In this document: piece by piece, positions 45,284 through 55,491 of the stretch
Numbering within the stretch: position 1 is the first letter of the stretch
How the letters are laid out: each line of letters opens with the position of its first letter
From: Ensifer adhaerens
GTDB taxonomy: Bacteria; Pseudomonadota; Alphaproteobacteria; Rhizobiales; Rhizobiaceae
NCBI RefSeq assembly: GCF_002007205.1
Contig: NZ_LAZS01000014.1
Coordinates: 399,526 to 463,525, forward strand
Reading direction: 5' to 3'
Length of the DNA: 64,000 nucleotides
The notes under the pieces: model-generated
The model's input: the letters and a program-made list of their open reading frames with translations, nothing else
Told to the model about the DNA's origin: nothing
The model's database searches: none
Translations under genes and position numbers: made by a program

Positions 45284-45841
45284 ATGAGCGAACACAATCC
45301 CTACGGAACGATGCATGCGACGACCATCATCACGGTACGCAAGGATGGCAAGGTGGTGATGGCCGGCGACGGCCAGGTGAGCCTCGGCCAGACCGTGATG
45401 AAGAGCAATGCGCGCAAGGTGCGGCGCCTCGCCAAGGGCGACGTGATCGCCGGCTTTGCCGGCGCGACGGCTGACGCCTTCACGCTGCTCGAAAGGCTCG
45501 AGGCCAAGCTTGAGCAATATCCCGACCAGCTGATGCGGGCAGCCGTCGAGCTTGCCAAGGACTGGCGCACCAACAAATATCTGCGCAATCTCGAAGCGAT
45601 GATGCTGGTCGCCGACAAGTCGATCACGCTGGCGATCACCGGCAATGGCGACGTTCTCGAACCCGAGCACGGCACCATCGCCATCGGATCGGGCGGCAAC
45701 TATGCCTTCGCCGCAGCCCGCGCCCTGATGGACAGCGACAAATCGGCCGAGGACATCGCCCGCCGGGCGCTGCAGATCGCCGGCGACATCTGCGTCTATA
45801 CCAACCACAATATCGTCGTGGAGACACTGGATGCCCAATGA
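45284..45841 (+). CDS. hslV: ATP-dependent protease peptidase subunit HslV
   Basis: HslV (185 residues) is the threonine peptidase of the HslUV (ClpYQ) protease. The proteolytic motif is [19 protein letters not shown]. The probable nucleophile Thr13 lies behind a 12-residue leader ([12 protein letters not shown]), longer than the single Met of E. coli HslV. It must be removed for activity, unless translation starts at the internal ATG at 45311. A GNAT gene overlaps its last 11 bases and hslU follows. Confidence 0.95.
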   Translation: MSEHNPYGTMHATTIITVRKDGKVVMAGDGQVSLGQTVMKSNARKVRRLAKGDVIAGFAGATADAFTLLERLEAKLEQYPDQLMRAAVELAKDWRTNKYLRNLEAMMLVADKSITLAITGNGDVLEPEHGTIAIGSGGNYAFAAARALMDSDKSAEDIARRALQIAGDICVYTNHNIVVETLDAQ

Positions 45842-46355
45842 GCCCGCGCATGTCAGCTTCGTGCCGGTGGTCGATGACGATCTGCCGTTGCTGCATGCCT
45901 GGCTGAGTGAACCGCATGTGCGGCAATGGTGGGGCGACCCGGACAAGGAAGTGGTGCTGATCCGCGAAGGCTGCGCGTCAGGAGAAGTGGAAGGTTTCAT
46001 CTTCCACGTGGCCGGCGAGCCGGCGGGCTACATCCAGTCCTGGGTGCCGGCCCAGTACCCGGACGACGAGCCCTGGGCGAAGGACATGCCGGCCGATGTG
46101 CCCGGTATCGACATCTTCATCGGCCCGGCGGAACTGACGGGTAGGGGCGTTGCATCGCTGGCGGTCAGGGCCTTTGCCGAGCGGCTCTTTGCCGCCGGCG
46201 CGCCCCGCGTCGTGATCGACCCCGATGCCGGCAACCGAAGGGCTGTCAGCGCCTACGCCAAGGCCGGCTTCGTACCCTATGCAGAATGGATTGATGCATC
46301 CGGCCGCACGCTCCTGATGGAGCTGACGCGGACCGAGTTTGAGAGGACTACATGA
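45831..46355 (+). CDS. GNAT acetyltransferase between hslV and hslU
   Basis: This 174-residue acetyltransferase resembles the AAC(6')-type aminoglycoside acetyltransferase group: [14 protein letters not shown] near the start, [24 protein letters not shown] with the acetyl-CoA loop, and [18 protein letters not shown]. It overlaps hslV by 11 bases at its start and hslU by 4 at its end (ATGA), so it is translated with them. The substrate is unknown; the likeness to resistance enzymes does not show aminoglycoside activity. Confidence 0.87.
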   Translation: MPNEPAHVSFVPVVDDDLPLLHAWLSEPHVRQWWGDPDKEVVLIREGCASGEVEGFIFHVAGEPAGYIQSWVPAQYPDDEPWAKDMPADVPGIDIFIGPAELTGRGVASLAVRAFAERLFAAGAPRVVIDPDAGNRRAVSAYAKAGFVPYAEWIDASGRTLLMELTRTEFERTT

Positions 46356-47656
46356 GTACGTTTTCACCCAGAGAGATCGTGTCGGAGCTCGACCGTTTCA
46401 TCATCGGCCAGAAGGACGCCAAGCGCGCCGTGGCGATCGCGCTCCGCAACCGCTGGCGCCGCCAGCAGCTCGGCGACGAGCTGCGCGACGAGGTGATGCC
46501 GAAGAACATCCTGATGATCGGGCCGACCGGCGTCGGCAAGACCGAAATTTCCAGGCGGCTGGCCAAGCTCGCCGGCGCGCCCTTCGTCAAGGTCGAGGCG
46601 ACCAAGTTCACCGAGGTCGGCTATGTCGGCCGCGATGTCGAGCAGATCATCCGTGACCTCGTCGAGGTCGGCATCGGTCTCGTGCGCGAAAAACGCCGCG
46701 CCGAAGTCAAGGCGAAGGCGCACCAGAACGCCGAGGAGCGCGTGCTCGATGCTCTGGTCGGCGCCACCGCATCGCCGGCAACGCGCGACAGTTTCCGCAA
46801 GAAGCTGCGGGCCAACGAGCTCGACGACAAGGAAATCGAGATCGACATCGCCGAGACCGGTGCGCCGGGCGGGTTCGAAATTCCGGGCATGCCGGGCGCC
46901 AATATCGGCGTGCTGAACCTTTCGGAAATGTTCGGCAAGGCGATGGGCGGCCGCACCAAGAAGGTCAAGACCACGGTCAAGGCTTCCTACGGCATGCTGA
47001 TCGACGACGAGTCCGACAAGCTGCTCGACAACGAGCAGATCCAGCGCGAGGCCATGAAGGCAGTCGAGGACGACGGCATCGTCTTCCTCGACGAGATCGA
47101 CAAGATCGCTTCGCGGGAAGGCGGCATGGGGGCGGGCGTATCGCGCGAAGGCGTGCAGCGGGACTTGCTTCCGCTCGTCGAAGGTACGACGGTTGCCACC
47201 AAGTATGGGCCGGTCAAGACCGACCACATCCTGTTCATCGCGTCCGGCGCCTTCCATGTGTCCAAGCCCTCGGATCTCCTGCCGGAGTTGCAGGGCCGCC
47301 TGCCGATCCGCGTCGAGCTTCGGGCACTCACCAAGGAAGACTTCCGCCGCATCCTGACGGAAACCGAGGCCAGCCTCATCCGCCAGTACAAGGCGCTCCT
47401 GGATACCGAAGAGGTCAAGCTCGATTTCACCGACGACGCGATCGATGCGCTCGCCGATGTCGCGGTGCAGTTGAATGCCACGGTCGAGAACATCGGCGCC
47501 CGCCGGCTGCAGACGGTGATGGAGCGCGTGCTGGACGAGATCTCGTTCAACGCCCCGGACCGCGCCGGTCAGGAAGTGACGATCGATGCCGAATATGTGC
47601 GCAAGCACGTCGGCGATCTCGCCGCCAACACCGATCTGTCGCGCTACATCCTGTGA
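46352..47656 (+). CDS. hslU: ATP-dependent protease ATPase subunit HslU
   Basis: HslU (434 residues) is the AAA+ unfoldase of HslUV. Walker A is [15 protein letters not shown] (about 51-65), Walker B is [12 protein letters not shown], and the tail ends DLSRYIL, the C-terminal segment that docks into HslV. The intermediate domain (about 110-240) is normal. The ATG overlaps the GNAT stop. A strong terminator lies 47 bases after the stop. Confidence 0.96.
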   Translation: MSTFSPREIVSELDRFIIGQKDAKRAVAIALRNRWRRQQLGDELRDEVMPKNILMIGPTGVGKTEISRRLAKLAGAPFVKVEATKFTEVGYVGRDVEQIIRDLVEVGIGLVREKRRAEVKAKAHQNAEERVLDALVGATASPATRDSFRKKLRANELDDKEIEIDIAETGAPGGFEIPGMPGANIGVLNLSEMFGKAMGGRTKKVKTTVKASYGMLIDDESDKLLDNEQIQREAMKAVEDDGIVFLDEIDKIASREGGMGAGVSREGVQRDLLPLVEGTTVATKYGPVKTDHILFIASGAFHVSKPSDLLPELQGRLPIRVELRALTKEDFRRILTETEASLIRQYKALLDTEEVKLDFTDDAIDALADVAVQLNATVENIGARRLQTVMERVLDEISFNAPDRAGQEVTIDAEYVRKHVGDLAANTDLSRYIL

Positions 47657-47703
47657 CATTTCGGTCGTGGGGGCGTGCAAACGCCCGCAACCCTGAATAC
47701 GCA

Positions 47704-47738
47704 GGCCGCCTGTCTCTCGACAGGCGGCCGCATTTTTT
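47704..47738 (+). terminator. Intrinsic terminator of hslV-GNAT-hslU
   Basis: An 11-bp perfect stem (47704-47714 with 47719-47729) with a TCTC loop is followed, after GCA, by six T residues (47733-47738). Confidence 0.85.
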
Positions 47739-47849
47739 CTAACACGGACCCGGATACCGATCGTGGTCCGGGCATTTTTCCGACATGATCTTGGCGTAGG
47801 AGCGCCCGCCGACGGAGGCAGCCTCCACCAGTCACAGGAAGAAGAGATC

Positions 47850-48794
47850 GTGCGTTTTACCGCCTGCATGCTCGCTATCGCCACGTTTTGCCTGACCGCA
47901 AGCCAGACATTCGCCGCGACCGACGTCCCGCCGGGCAACCGCAACGTCGAGCAACCGGCGATCCCTGGCGCATCCGTGCGCCGCACCAAGGCCGGCCGCA
48001 CCTCCTTTGACGCCAAGTTCGAGAAGGTCCGCGATCTGCTCGCGACCGACAAGCAGCTGATCAGCAAGATCAAGTCCGTGTCGCGCGCCTATGGCATCGC
48101 GCCCATCCACATGGTCGGCGCCATCGTCGGCGAGCATACCTACAATGTCGACGCCTACGACCGGCTGCAGTCCTACTACGTCAAGGCGGCTGCCTATGCC
48201 GGCAACAGTTTCCAGTTCGGCCATGACGGCGAGACGGTTGCCGAGTTCGTGGCGCGTCCGCAGTTTTCCGAGTGTGGCGCCAAGAAGGGCGCCTATGCGC
48301 TCTGGAGCTGCCGCGAGCGCGTCTGGGACAATGACTTCCGCGGCAAGTCCGTCGGCGGCAAATCCTTCCCGAACAACCGGTTCAGCGCCGTGTTCTTCCA
48401 GCCGTTCTTTGCCGGCCAGACCTTCGGGCTCGGCCAGATCAACCCGCTGACGGCGCTGATGCTGACGGATATCGTCGCGAAGACGTCGGGCTACGATCGC
48501 CTGGACGAGAACAACGCTGCCGGCGTCTATGAGGCGATCATGGATCCGGATGTCTCGCTCGCTTACATGGCCGCCTCGATCCGCCACTCGATCGACGCCT
48601 ACAAGTCGATCGCCGGCGTCGATATCTCCACCAACCCGGGCGTCACCGCAACGCTCTACAATGTCGGCAATCCGGATGGCCGTGCCGCAGCACTTGCGGC
48701 GAAAATCCAGGGTGGACAGGCGCAATGGCCGGAGGAAAACTATTACGGCTGGCTCGTCAACGACAAGCTTTCGGAGCTTGAAAGCCTGCTGTGA
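47850..48794 (+). CDS. DUF1402 exported protein
   Basis: This 314-residue protein has a signal peptide (residues 1-23, ending SQTFAATD) and a DUF1402-type body. Blocks such as YGIAPIHMVGAIVGEHTYNVD and FGLGQINPLTALM recall the Glu...GLGQ spacing of lytic-transglycosylase folds, so a cell-wall role is possible but unproven. The start is GTG at 47850, which gives the signal peptide an immediate basic residue; the frame from 47763 would bury it. AGGAAGAAGAG lies upstream. A parS-like palindrome starts at the stop codon. Confidence 0.8.
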   Translation: MRFTACMLAIATFCLTASQTFAATDVPPGNRNVEQPAIPGASVRRTKAGRTSFDAKFEKVRDLLATDKQLISKIKSVSRAYGIAPIHMVGAIVGEHTYNVDAYDRLQSYYVKAAAYAGNSFQFGHDGETVAEFVARPQFSECGAKKGAYALWSCRERVWDNDFRGKSVGGKSFPNNRFSAVFFQPFFAGQTFGLGQINPLTALMLTDIVAKTSGYDRLDENNAAGVYEAIMDPDVSLAYMAASIRHSIDAYKSIAGVDISTNPGVTATLYNVGNPDGRAAALAAKIQGGQAQWPEENYYGWLVNDKLSELESLL

Positions 48795-48807
48795 TTCACG
48801 TGAAGCA
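48792..48807. other. parS-like palindrome after the DUF1402 gene
   Basis: TGATTCACGTGAAGCA matches TGTTTCACGTGAAACA at 14 of 16 positions (differences at 3 and 14). It begins in the TGA stop and shares its first 13 bases with the site at 38173-38188. No T-run follows, so it is not simply a terminator stem. Confidence 0.45.
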
Positions 48808-48868
48808 CTTTCCTTGATTGCGCCGTAAAAACCTGAAATCCTGGCACAATCGAGAAAAGGCGATCACC

Positions 48869-50263
48869 ATGGACATGCGTCCGGAGCCCTTCGAGCCGCC
48901 GGCTCCCATTCCTCGCGTTGGCATTCCTTCCTACCTGAAGATCATCAGGACCGTCCTGCGCAATCCGCTCGAGCTCTGGGGCGAGCCGTCCTATACGTTG
49001 CCCTGGATCGAGACGAAGTTCGTCACCCAGCGCACGCTGATCGTCAACGATCCCGGCCTCATCCGACATATCCTCGTCGACAATGTCGCCAACTACGAAA
49101 TGTCGAAGGTGCGTCGGCTGATCCTGCGGCCGATTCTGCGCGACGGGCTGCTGACGGCGGAGGGCGAGGTCTGGAAGCGCTCGCGCAGGGCCATGGCGCC
49201 GGTGTTCACGCCGCGCCACGCCAAGGGCTTTGCCGGGCAGATGCTGCGCAGTTCGGAAGCGTTCGTCGAGCGTTATGTCGAAGCCAAGAAAGCTCCGTTC
49301 ACGACCAACCTCGCCAACGACATGACGGAACTGACCTTCGACATCCTCGCCGAAACGCTGTTCTCAGGCGAAGTCGCCGTCGAGCGGGATGGGTTCGTGC
49401 AGAGCGTCGAGGAGTTGCTGCACCGCATGGGGCGCGTCGATCCGATGGATATCCTGCTCGCGCCGGAATGGATTCCGCGCCCGACGCGCATCGGCGGCCG
49501 GAAGGTGATGAACCGCTTCCGCTCGATCGTGTCGGAGACCATGGCGCTTCGCCGCCGCAAGATGGTGGAGGACCCCGAGGGCACGCCGCAGGACTTTCTG
49601 ACCCTGCTTCTGGAGATCGAGGGCAGCCAGGGTCTTTCGACCGCCGAGATCGAAGACAATATCCTGACCTTCATCGGCGCCGGGCACGAAACGACCGCCC
49701 GTGCACTCGCCTGGACGCTCTACTGCGTCGCCAACACGCCGGCCTATCGCGAGATCATGGAAGCCGAGATCGATGCGGCGATTGCAAGCGGTGCCGAGCC
49801 GGTCGAATGGCTCGGCCTGATGCCGCATGTGCTCGCCGCCTTCGAGGAGGCGATGCGGCTCTATCCGCCGGCGCCGTCGATCAACCGCGCCGCGATCGAG
49901 GAAGACGAATGGACCTCGCCGTCAGGCAAGCGCGTGCGCATCCCCAAGGGCATCGCCGTGCTGATCATGCCCTGGACGCTGCATCGCCATGTGCTCTATT
50001 GGGACAAGCCGCGCGCCTTCATGCCCGAGCGCTTCCTGCCGGAAAACCGCGAGAAGTTGCACCGCTACCAGTATTTGCCCTTCGGCGCCGGCCCGCGCGT
50101 CTGCATCGGCGCGACTTTTGCCCTGCAGGAAGCGGTGATCGCGCTGGCGGTGATGATGCACCGCTACCGCTTCGATATGACAGCGGAAACCAATCCCTGG
50201 CCGGTGCAGCGGCTCACTACTCAACCGCGGGGCGGCTTGCCGATGAGGGTTTCGGCTCGCTGA
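48869..50263 (+). CDS. Cytochrome P450
   Basis: This 464-residue P450 has the heme-binding loop FGAGPRVCIG with Cys412, the I-helix oxygen motif FIGAGHETTAR, and the ExxR helix EEAMRLYPP. No signal or membrane anchor is seen. No ferredoxin or ferredoxin reductase gene is in the window, so electrons must come from elsewhere. The sequence style (N-terminal PRVGIPSYLKIIRTVLRNP) is that of bacterial fatty-acid/isoprenoid-type P450s; the substrate is unknown. The ATG at 48869 follows AAAAGG. Its end overlaps the convergent exported-protein gene by 47 bases. Confidence 0.9.
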   Translation: MDMRPEPFEPPAPIPRVGIPSYLKIIRTVLRNPLELWGEPSYTLPWIETKFVTQRTLIVNDPGLIRHILVDNVANYEMSKVRRLILRPILRDGLLTAEGEVWKRSRRAMAPVFTPRHAKGFAGQMLRSSEAFVERYVEAKKAPFTTNLANDMTELTFDILAETLFSGEVAVERDGFVQSVEELLHRMGRVDPMDILLAPEWIPRPTRIGGRKVMNRFRSIVSETMALRRRKMVEDPEGTPQDFLTLLLEIEGSQGLSTAEIEDNILTFIGAGHETTARALAWTLYCVANTPAYREIMEAEIDAAIASGAEPVEWLGLMPHVLAAFEEAMRLYPPAPSINRAAIEEDEWTSPSGKRVRIPKGIAVLIMPWTLHRHVLYWDKPRAFMPERFLPENREKLHRYQYLPFGAGPRVCIGATFALQEAVIALAVMMHRYRFDMTAETNPWPVQRLTTQPRGGLPMRVSAR

Positions 50264-50906
50264 AGGTCTTGCCGGGAATCGGTGACTGAACGGAACGCAC
50301 TGGAGAATCCGCCGGCTTCGGCTGCTGCAGCATTTTCGACGGCTTCTTGATCGTCTTGATCTGCGCGCAGGTGGCGTCGCCGACATTGTCGCAGGGCTTG
50401 TAAACCACGATCTCGCTGCCGGCGCCATCGTCCCAGACGGCCTGGATCGTCAGGGTTTGCGCGGTTTTCGCGGGCAGGGAGATATAGACGTACTCGGCCG
50501 TTTCGTCGCCCGGCAGGTTGAAGGGCAGCTGCGGATTGCACTTCGCCAGCGGAAATCGCTGGTCGAGCGCGTCGGAATTGATCGAGTAGCGGATTTCCGA
50601 TAGCCGGCAATGCATCGTCTGCAATGCGGTGAAATAGATCAGCTGCCGGTCGTCATAGTCGCGAAACTGGATCCATCCAGTCTGCTTGTTGGCGTCGAGC
50701 ATCGCCTTGTAGATGGCGACCTCGGGGAGTTGCGGCTTGTATTCCTCTTCATCTGCATCCTGTGCGCGGGACCAACCCGCCGAAAGGCAGAGGATGCCCG
50801 CCGATAGCAGCGAGGCGAGAAGCAGCGGACGGCGGCGTTCGAGCATGCGATGGACCCCTGCCATTGTCACCGGTGTCGCTGAACTCATCGTCGATGTCTG
50901 CGACAC
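50217..50906 (-). CDS. Exported protein of unknown function
   Basis: This 229-residue protein starts at GTG with AGGAG about 10 bases ahead. A basic region RRR is followed by a hydrophobic segment (about 27-44) and a cleavage-like SRAQD near residue 49, so it is exported with a long N-region. The mature part has Cys pairs in MHCRL, AKCNP, KPCDNVGDATC and a Pro/Ser-rich tail. I do not recognise the family. It overlaps the P450 3' end by 47 bases in convergent orientation, and is divergent from the hydantoinase gene. Confidence 0.75.
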   Translation of the reverse strand: MSQTSTMSSATPVTMAGVHRMLERRRPLLLASLLSAGILCLSAGWSRAQDADEEEYKPQLPEVAIYKAMLDANKQTGWIQFRDYDDRQLIYFTALQTMHCRLSEIRYSINSDALDQRFPLAKCNPQLPFNLPGDETAEYVYISLPAKTAQTLTIQAVWDDGAGSEIVVYKPCDNVGDATCAQIKTIKKPSKMLQQPKPADSPVRSVQSPIPGKTFSEPKPSSASRPAVE

Positions 50907-50958
50907 GATGGTTTTCTCCTGAAATATGTCATATCACCGCATCGATCCCCATTGAACC

Positions 50959-50975
50959 CGGGGCCCTTAGCCCCG
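50959..50975 (+). other. GC hairpin upstream of the hydantoinase gene
   Basis: CGGGGC (50959-50964) and GCCCCG (50970-50975) form a 6-bp stem, 5-base loop, 22 bases before the TTG start. It could affect ribosome access; no T-run is present. Confidence 0.3.
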
Positions 50976-50997
50976 CGCGAATTCCGGACTGCGCGAA

Positions 50998-53001
50998 TTG
51001 ACCTCCCATTTTCTTCTCGGCATCGACACCGGCGGCACTTACACCGACGCCGTTCTCTTCTCGGAAACCAAAGGTGTCGTCGCCAAGGCCAAGGCGCTGA
51101 CCACCCGCCACGACCTCGCGGTCGGCATTTCCGGTGCGGTCGAGGCCGTGCTCGATCAGGCGAAGGTGCCGCTATCGGCGATCAGCATGGTGTCGCTGTC
51201 GACGACCCTTGCCACCAACGCCCTGGTCGAGGGGCAGGGAGGGCGTGCCGGTCTGGTCATGATCGGCTTCGGGCCGGATGACCTGAAGCGCGACGGATTG
51301 CTCGAAGCGCTCGGTTCCGATCCGGTGCTCTTCTTACCCGGCGGTCACAATGTGCATGGCGGCGAAACCCCGCTCGACATGAGCGAACTCGACGCCGCCC
51401 TGCCGGTGCTTGCCGGACAGGTTTCCTCCTTCGCCATTGCCGGCTACTTCGCCGTGCGCAATCCGGATCATGAAAAGCGGGTGCGCGACCGCATCCGCGA
51501 AGTCTCGCACCTACCGGTCACCTGCAGCCACGAGCTGTCCTCGAAGCTCGGCGGACCGCGCCGCGCCTTGACGACGCTGCTGAATGCCCGGCTGGTGTCG
51601 ATGATCGACCGGCTGATCGGCTCCTGCGAAGGTTTCCTGAAGGCGCGCGGCATCGACGTGCCCATGATGGTAGTGCGCGGTGACGGTGCGCTGATTTCGG
51701 CCGAGGAGGCGCGGCTGCGCCCGATCGAGACGATCCTCTCCGGTCCGGCAGCAAGCCTCGTCGGTGCCCGGCATCTGACCGGTCTCGACAATGCCGTGGT
51801 TTCGGATATCGGCGGCACCACCACCGACGTGGCCGTGCTTGATGGCGGTCGGCCGCGTCTCGATGCCGAAGGCGCCGTGGTCGGCGGCTTCCGCACCATG
51901 GTCGAAGCGGTGGCGATGCGCACCTATGGACTCGGCGGCGATTCGGAGGTGCGCATCAACGATCGCGGCCTCAAGGCCAAGCTCGATCTCGGTCCGCGCC
52001 GACTGATGCCGCTGAGCCTCGCGGCTGCGCTGCATGGCGATGCCGTCATCTCGGCGTTGGAAAAGCAGATGCGCGCGCAGCACCGCGGGCGCCACGACGG
52101 CCGCCTTGCCGTGCGCACCGGCCTGCCGGACCATCTGGCAAGCGGGCTGCAGCCGCAGGAACAGGCGCTCTACGAGCGCATCGGCAGCGTGCCCATTGCG
52201 CTCGAAACGCTGCTTGTCTCGACGCCGCAGAAAGCGACACTCGACCGGCTGGTGGCGCGTGGGCTCGTGCATATCTGCGGCCTGACGCCATCCGATGCCA
52301 TGCATGTGCTCGGCCGGCAGTCGCAATGGAATCTGGAAGCGGCTGAGCTTGGCATCGAGCTTGCAGCGCGTACCCGCGACGGCTCTGGCCAGTCGATAGC
52401 CGCATCGCCGGAAGTCATGGCCGAGATGATCGTCGACCGGCTGACGCGGCAATCCTGCGAAGTCATCCTGCAGGCCTGTCTCGGCGAGGATGGCGCGGGT
52501 GCGATCGATCCCGCCGTATCGCAGGCTGTCGATCGCGCGCTCAACCGCACCCCGGGCATCGTCCGCTTCTCGCTCGCGCTCGACCGTCCGCTCGTCGGCC
52601 TCGGTGCTTCGGCGCCGGTCTATTACCCGGCTATAGCCGAGATGCTCGGAACCGATATCGCCATTCCGGAGGAGGCCGGTGTCGCCAATGCCGTCGGCGC
52701 GGTCGTCGGCCAGGTCAGCGCCACGGTCACGGTTTTCGTGACCATGCCGGAGGAGGGCATCTTCGTCGTCAACGGTGCCGGGGCCAGCGAACGCGTTCTC
52801 GACCAGGAGGAGGCCTTCGACGCCGCGCGCCGGCGGGCGGAAACGGTCGCGCTGGAGACAGCCCGCACCAATGGTGCCGATGATCCTGCCTCGCTGTTGC
52901 GCGAGGAGATCGACGCGCCGGAGGTCGAGGGCAGCCGCAAGCTGATCGAGGCCCGGTTTATCGCCTCGGCAAGCGGTCGTCCGCGCATCGCTCACGATTG
53001 A
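50998..53001 (+). CDS. Hydantoinase/oxoprolinase A-type protein (HyuA family)
   Basis: This 667-residue ATP-dependent hydantoinase/oxoprolinase subunit A-like protein has ATPase motifs [14 protein letters not shown] near the N-terminus and [17 protein letters not shown] in the middle. The family opens hydantoin or 5-oxoproline rings and usually works with a HyuB subunit, but no hyuB is adjacent. The only start fitting the conserved N-terminus is TTG at 50998, with no strong ribosome site, so expression may be low. The downstream gene is glcB, 203 bases away. The substrate is not predictable. Confidence 0.85.
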   Translation: MTSHFLLGIDTGGTYTDAVLFSETKGVVAKAKALTTRHDLAVGISGAVEAVLDQAKVPLSAISMVSLSTTLATNALVEGQGGRAGLVMIGFGPDDLKRDGLLEALGSDPVLFLPGGHNVHGGETPLDMSELDAALPVLAGQVSSFAIAGYFAVRNPDHEKRVRDRIREVSHLPVTCSHELSSKLGGPRRALTTLLNARLVSMIDRLIGSCEGFLKARGIDVPMMVVRGDGALISAEEARLRPIETILSGPAASLVGARHLTGLDNAVVSDIGGTTTDVAVLDGGRPRLDAEGAVVGGFRTMVEAVAMRTYGLGGDSEVRINDRGLKAKLDLGPRRLMPLSLAAALHGDAVISALEKQMRAQHRGRHDGRLAVRTGLPDHLASGLQPQEQALYERIGSVPIALETLLVSTPQKATLDRLVARGLVHICGLTPSDAMHVLGRQSQWNLEAAELGIELAARTRDGSGQSIAASPEVMAEMIVDRLTRQSCEVILQACLGEDGAGAIDPAVSQAVDRALNRTPGIVRFSLALDRPLVGLGASAPVYYPAIAEMLGTDIAIPEEAGVANAVGAVVGQVSATVTVFVTMPEEGIFVVNGAGASERVLDQEEAFDAARRRAETVALETARTNGADDPASLLREEIDAPEVEGSRKLIEARFIASASGRPRIAHD

Positions 53002-53204
53002 TCTTTTCCATTTCGGAAACAATTCTTCGCATCCTTGCAGAATTGACAGGGAATGAATTGGTGAGAAACTGCGGCCGTTTCGCGCGCACATTGCGCATGG
53101 GCTGGTCCGCGATCGGTTTCAGGCGCAGGATCAACATGTTGGGGCGTTCATCGGATCTGTCCGGATCGGTGGCGCTCCTTAAGTCTATTTCAAGGAGTTG
53201 GCAG

Positions 53205-55376
53205 ATGGACCGCATTGAGAAGTTTGGGTTGAAGATTGATGCGGGACTCCATCGCTTCCTGGTGCAAGAGGCGATGCCGGGCACCGGCGTCGAGGCGGAG
53301 CACTTCTTCGCCGAGCTTTCCGCTCTCGTCCACGACCTGGCGCCGAAGAACCGGGCATTGCTTGCCAAGCGCGACGAGCTGCAGGCCAAGCTCGACGCCT
53401 GGTACAAGCAGAATGGCGCACCGGTCGACATCGAGACGTACCAGACCTTCCTGCGCGACATCGGCTACCTGCTGCCGGAAGGCGGCGAATTCAGCGTTTC
53501 GACCGCCAATGTCGATCCTGAGATCGCAACGATCGCCGGTCCGCAGCTCGTCGTGCCCGTCATGAATGCGCGCTACGCCTTGAACGCCGCCAATGCGCGT
53601 TGGGGCTCGCTCTACGATGCGCTCTATGGCACGGATGCGATTTCCGAGACGGACGGCGCGGAAAAGGGCCGCGGCTACAATCCCAAGCGCGGCGCCAAGG
53701 TCATCGCCTGGGCGCGTGACTTCCTCGACGCCAGCGCACCGCTGGCGAAGGGACGCTGGGCCGACGTTACGTCCCTGAAGGTTGCTGGCAGTGCGCTGGC
53801 GATCGGTCTCAAGGATGGTTCGAGCACCGCACTGCGCAACGCTGCCCAGTTCGTGGGCTACAGTGGTTCCGAAGGAGCACGCGCGGAAATCGTTCTGCGG
53901 CACAACAATCTGCATGCGATCGTCGTTCTCGACACCTCGACGCCGATCGGCAAGGAAGATCCGGCCGGTATCGCCGACGTCATACTCGAATCGGCAATCA
54001 CCACGATCATGGACTGCGAGGATTCGGTCGCCGCCGTCGACGCCGAGGACAAGGTCGTCGTCTACCGCAACTGGCTCGGCCTGATGAAGGGTGACCTCGA
54101 AGAAGAGGTCGCCAAGGGCGGCAAGACCTTCACCCGCCGCCTCAATGCCGACCGCACCTACCAGGCGGCTGCCGGCGGCACGCTGTCCCTTCCCGGTCGC
54201 TCGCTTATGCTGGTGCGCAATGTCGGCCACCTCATGACGAATCCGGCTATCCTTGATCGCGACGGCAAGGAAGTCCCTGAGGGCATCATGGACGCCATGG
54301 TCACGGCGCTGATCGCCCTGCACGATATCGGTCAGGGTGGGCGCCGCATGAACTCCCGCGAGGGCTCCATGTATGTCGTCAAGCCGAAGATGCACGGGCC
54401 GGAAGAAGTCGCCTTTGCCTGCGAGATCTTCGCGCGCGTCGAAAAGGCGCTCGGCATGGCCGCTAACACCATGAAGATGGGCATCATGGACGAGGAGCGC
54501 CGCACCACGGTCAGCCTCAAGGAATGCATCCGCGCTGCCCGCGAGCGCGTCGTCTTCATCAACACCGGCTTCCTCGATCGCACCGGCGACGAAATGCACA
54601 CGTCCATGGAAGCCGGCCCGATGATCCGCAAGGGCGACATGAAGCAGGCCGCCTGGATCGGTGCCTACGAAAACTGGAACGTCGATATCGGCCTTGAATG
54701 CGGCCTGTCCGGCCATGCCCAGATCGGCAAGGGCATGTGGGCGATGCCCGATCTGATGGCGGCGATGCTCGAGCAGAAGATCGCTCACCCGAAGGCCGGC
54801 GCCAACACCGCCTGGGTTCCGTCGCCGACGGCCGCCACGCTGCACGCCACCCACTACCACCGCGTCAACGTCGCCGACGTTCAGGCAAGCCTGAAGAGCC
54901 GGCCGCGCGCCAAGCTCTCCGATATCCTGTCGGTACCGGTCGCGGTCCGTCCCAACTGGACGCCGGAGGAAATCCAGCGCGAACTCAACAACAACGCGCA
55001 AGGCATCCTCGGCTACGTCGTGCGCTGGGTCGACCAGGGCGTCGGCTGCTCGAAGGTTCCCGACATCAACAATGTCGGCCTGATGGAAGACCGCGCGACG
55101 CTGCGCATCTCCGCGCAGCACATGGCCAACTGGCTGCACCACGGCGTCGTCACCGAGGCCCAGGTCGTCGATACGATGAAGCGCATGGCCGCGGTCGTCG
55201 ACGGTCAGAACGCCGATGATCCGCTTTATGTCGCGATGGCCGGCAACTTCGACGGTTCGATCGCCTTCCAGGCCGCCGTCGAGCTCGTCCTCAAGGGTCG
55301 TGAGCAGCCGAACGGCTACACCGAGCCGGTCCTGCATCGCCGTCGACTGGAGCTGAAGGCACGCAACGCCGCCTGA
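53205..55376 (+). CDS. glcB: Malate synthase G
   Basis: GlcB (723 residues) condenses glyoxylate with acetyl-CoA to malate. Motifs include [38 protein letters not shown] in pieces, [16 protein letters not shown] and [21 protein letters not shown]. The ATG at 53205 has AAGGAGTTGG upstream; the frame from 52998 is not supported. A consensus-like TTGACA (53043-53048) is a possible -35 in the leader but its -10 is weak. A long terminator hairpin follows the stop. Confidence 0.95.
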   Translation: MDRIEKFGLKIDAGLHRFLVQEAMPGTGVEAEHFFAELSALVHDLAPKNRALLAKRDELQAKLDAWYKQNGAPVDIETYQTFLRDIGYLLPEGGEFSVSTANVDPEIATIAGPQLVVPVMNARYALNAANARWGSLYDALYGTDAISETDGAEKGRGYNPKRGAKVIAWARDFLDASAPLAKGRWADVTSLKVAGSALAIGLKDGSSTALRNAAQFVGYSGSEGARAEIVLRHNNLHAIVVLDTSTPIGKEDPAGIADVILESAITTIMDCEDSVAAVDAEDKVVVYRNWLGLMKGDLEEEVAKGGKTFTRRLNADRTYQAAAGGTLSLPGRSLMLVRNVGHLMTNPAILDRDGKEVPEGIMDAMVTALIALHDIGQGGRRMNSREGSMYVVKPKMHGPEEVAFACEIFARVEKALGMAANTMKMGIMDEERRTTVSLKECIRAARERVVFINTGFLDRTGDEMHTSMEAGPMIRKGDMKQAAWIGAYENWNVDIGLECGLSGHAQIGKGMWAMPDLMAAMLEQKIAHPKAGANTAWVPSPTAATLHATHYHRVNVADVQASLKSRPRAKLSDILSVPVAVRPNWTPEEIQRELNNNAQGILGYVVRWVDQGVGCSKVPDINNVGLMEDRATLRISAQHMANWLHHGVVTEAQVVDTMKRMAAVVDGQNADDPLYVAMAGNFDGSIAFQAAVELVLKGREQPNGYTEPVLHRRRLELKARNAA

Positions 55377-55398
55377 TTCGAGCTGGCGTTTAATTGTC

Positions 55399-55441
55399 AA
55401 GAAGGGCCGTGCGTTTGCGTGAACGCACGGCCCTTCTTTTT
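55399..55441 (+). terminator. Intrinsic terminator of glcB
   Basis: A 17-bp perfect stem (55399-55415 with 55422-55438) with the 6-base loop TGCGTG runs into a T5 tract. Its left arm begins AAGAAG, so it can also end transcription of the convergent chemoreceptor gene. Confidence 0.9.
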
Positions 55442-55491
55442 GAGCCTTTCGCCTGGTTCGCTGCCTGGGGAACCGTCTCCGCTGCCGTACT

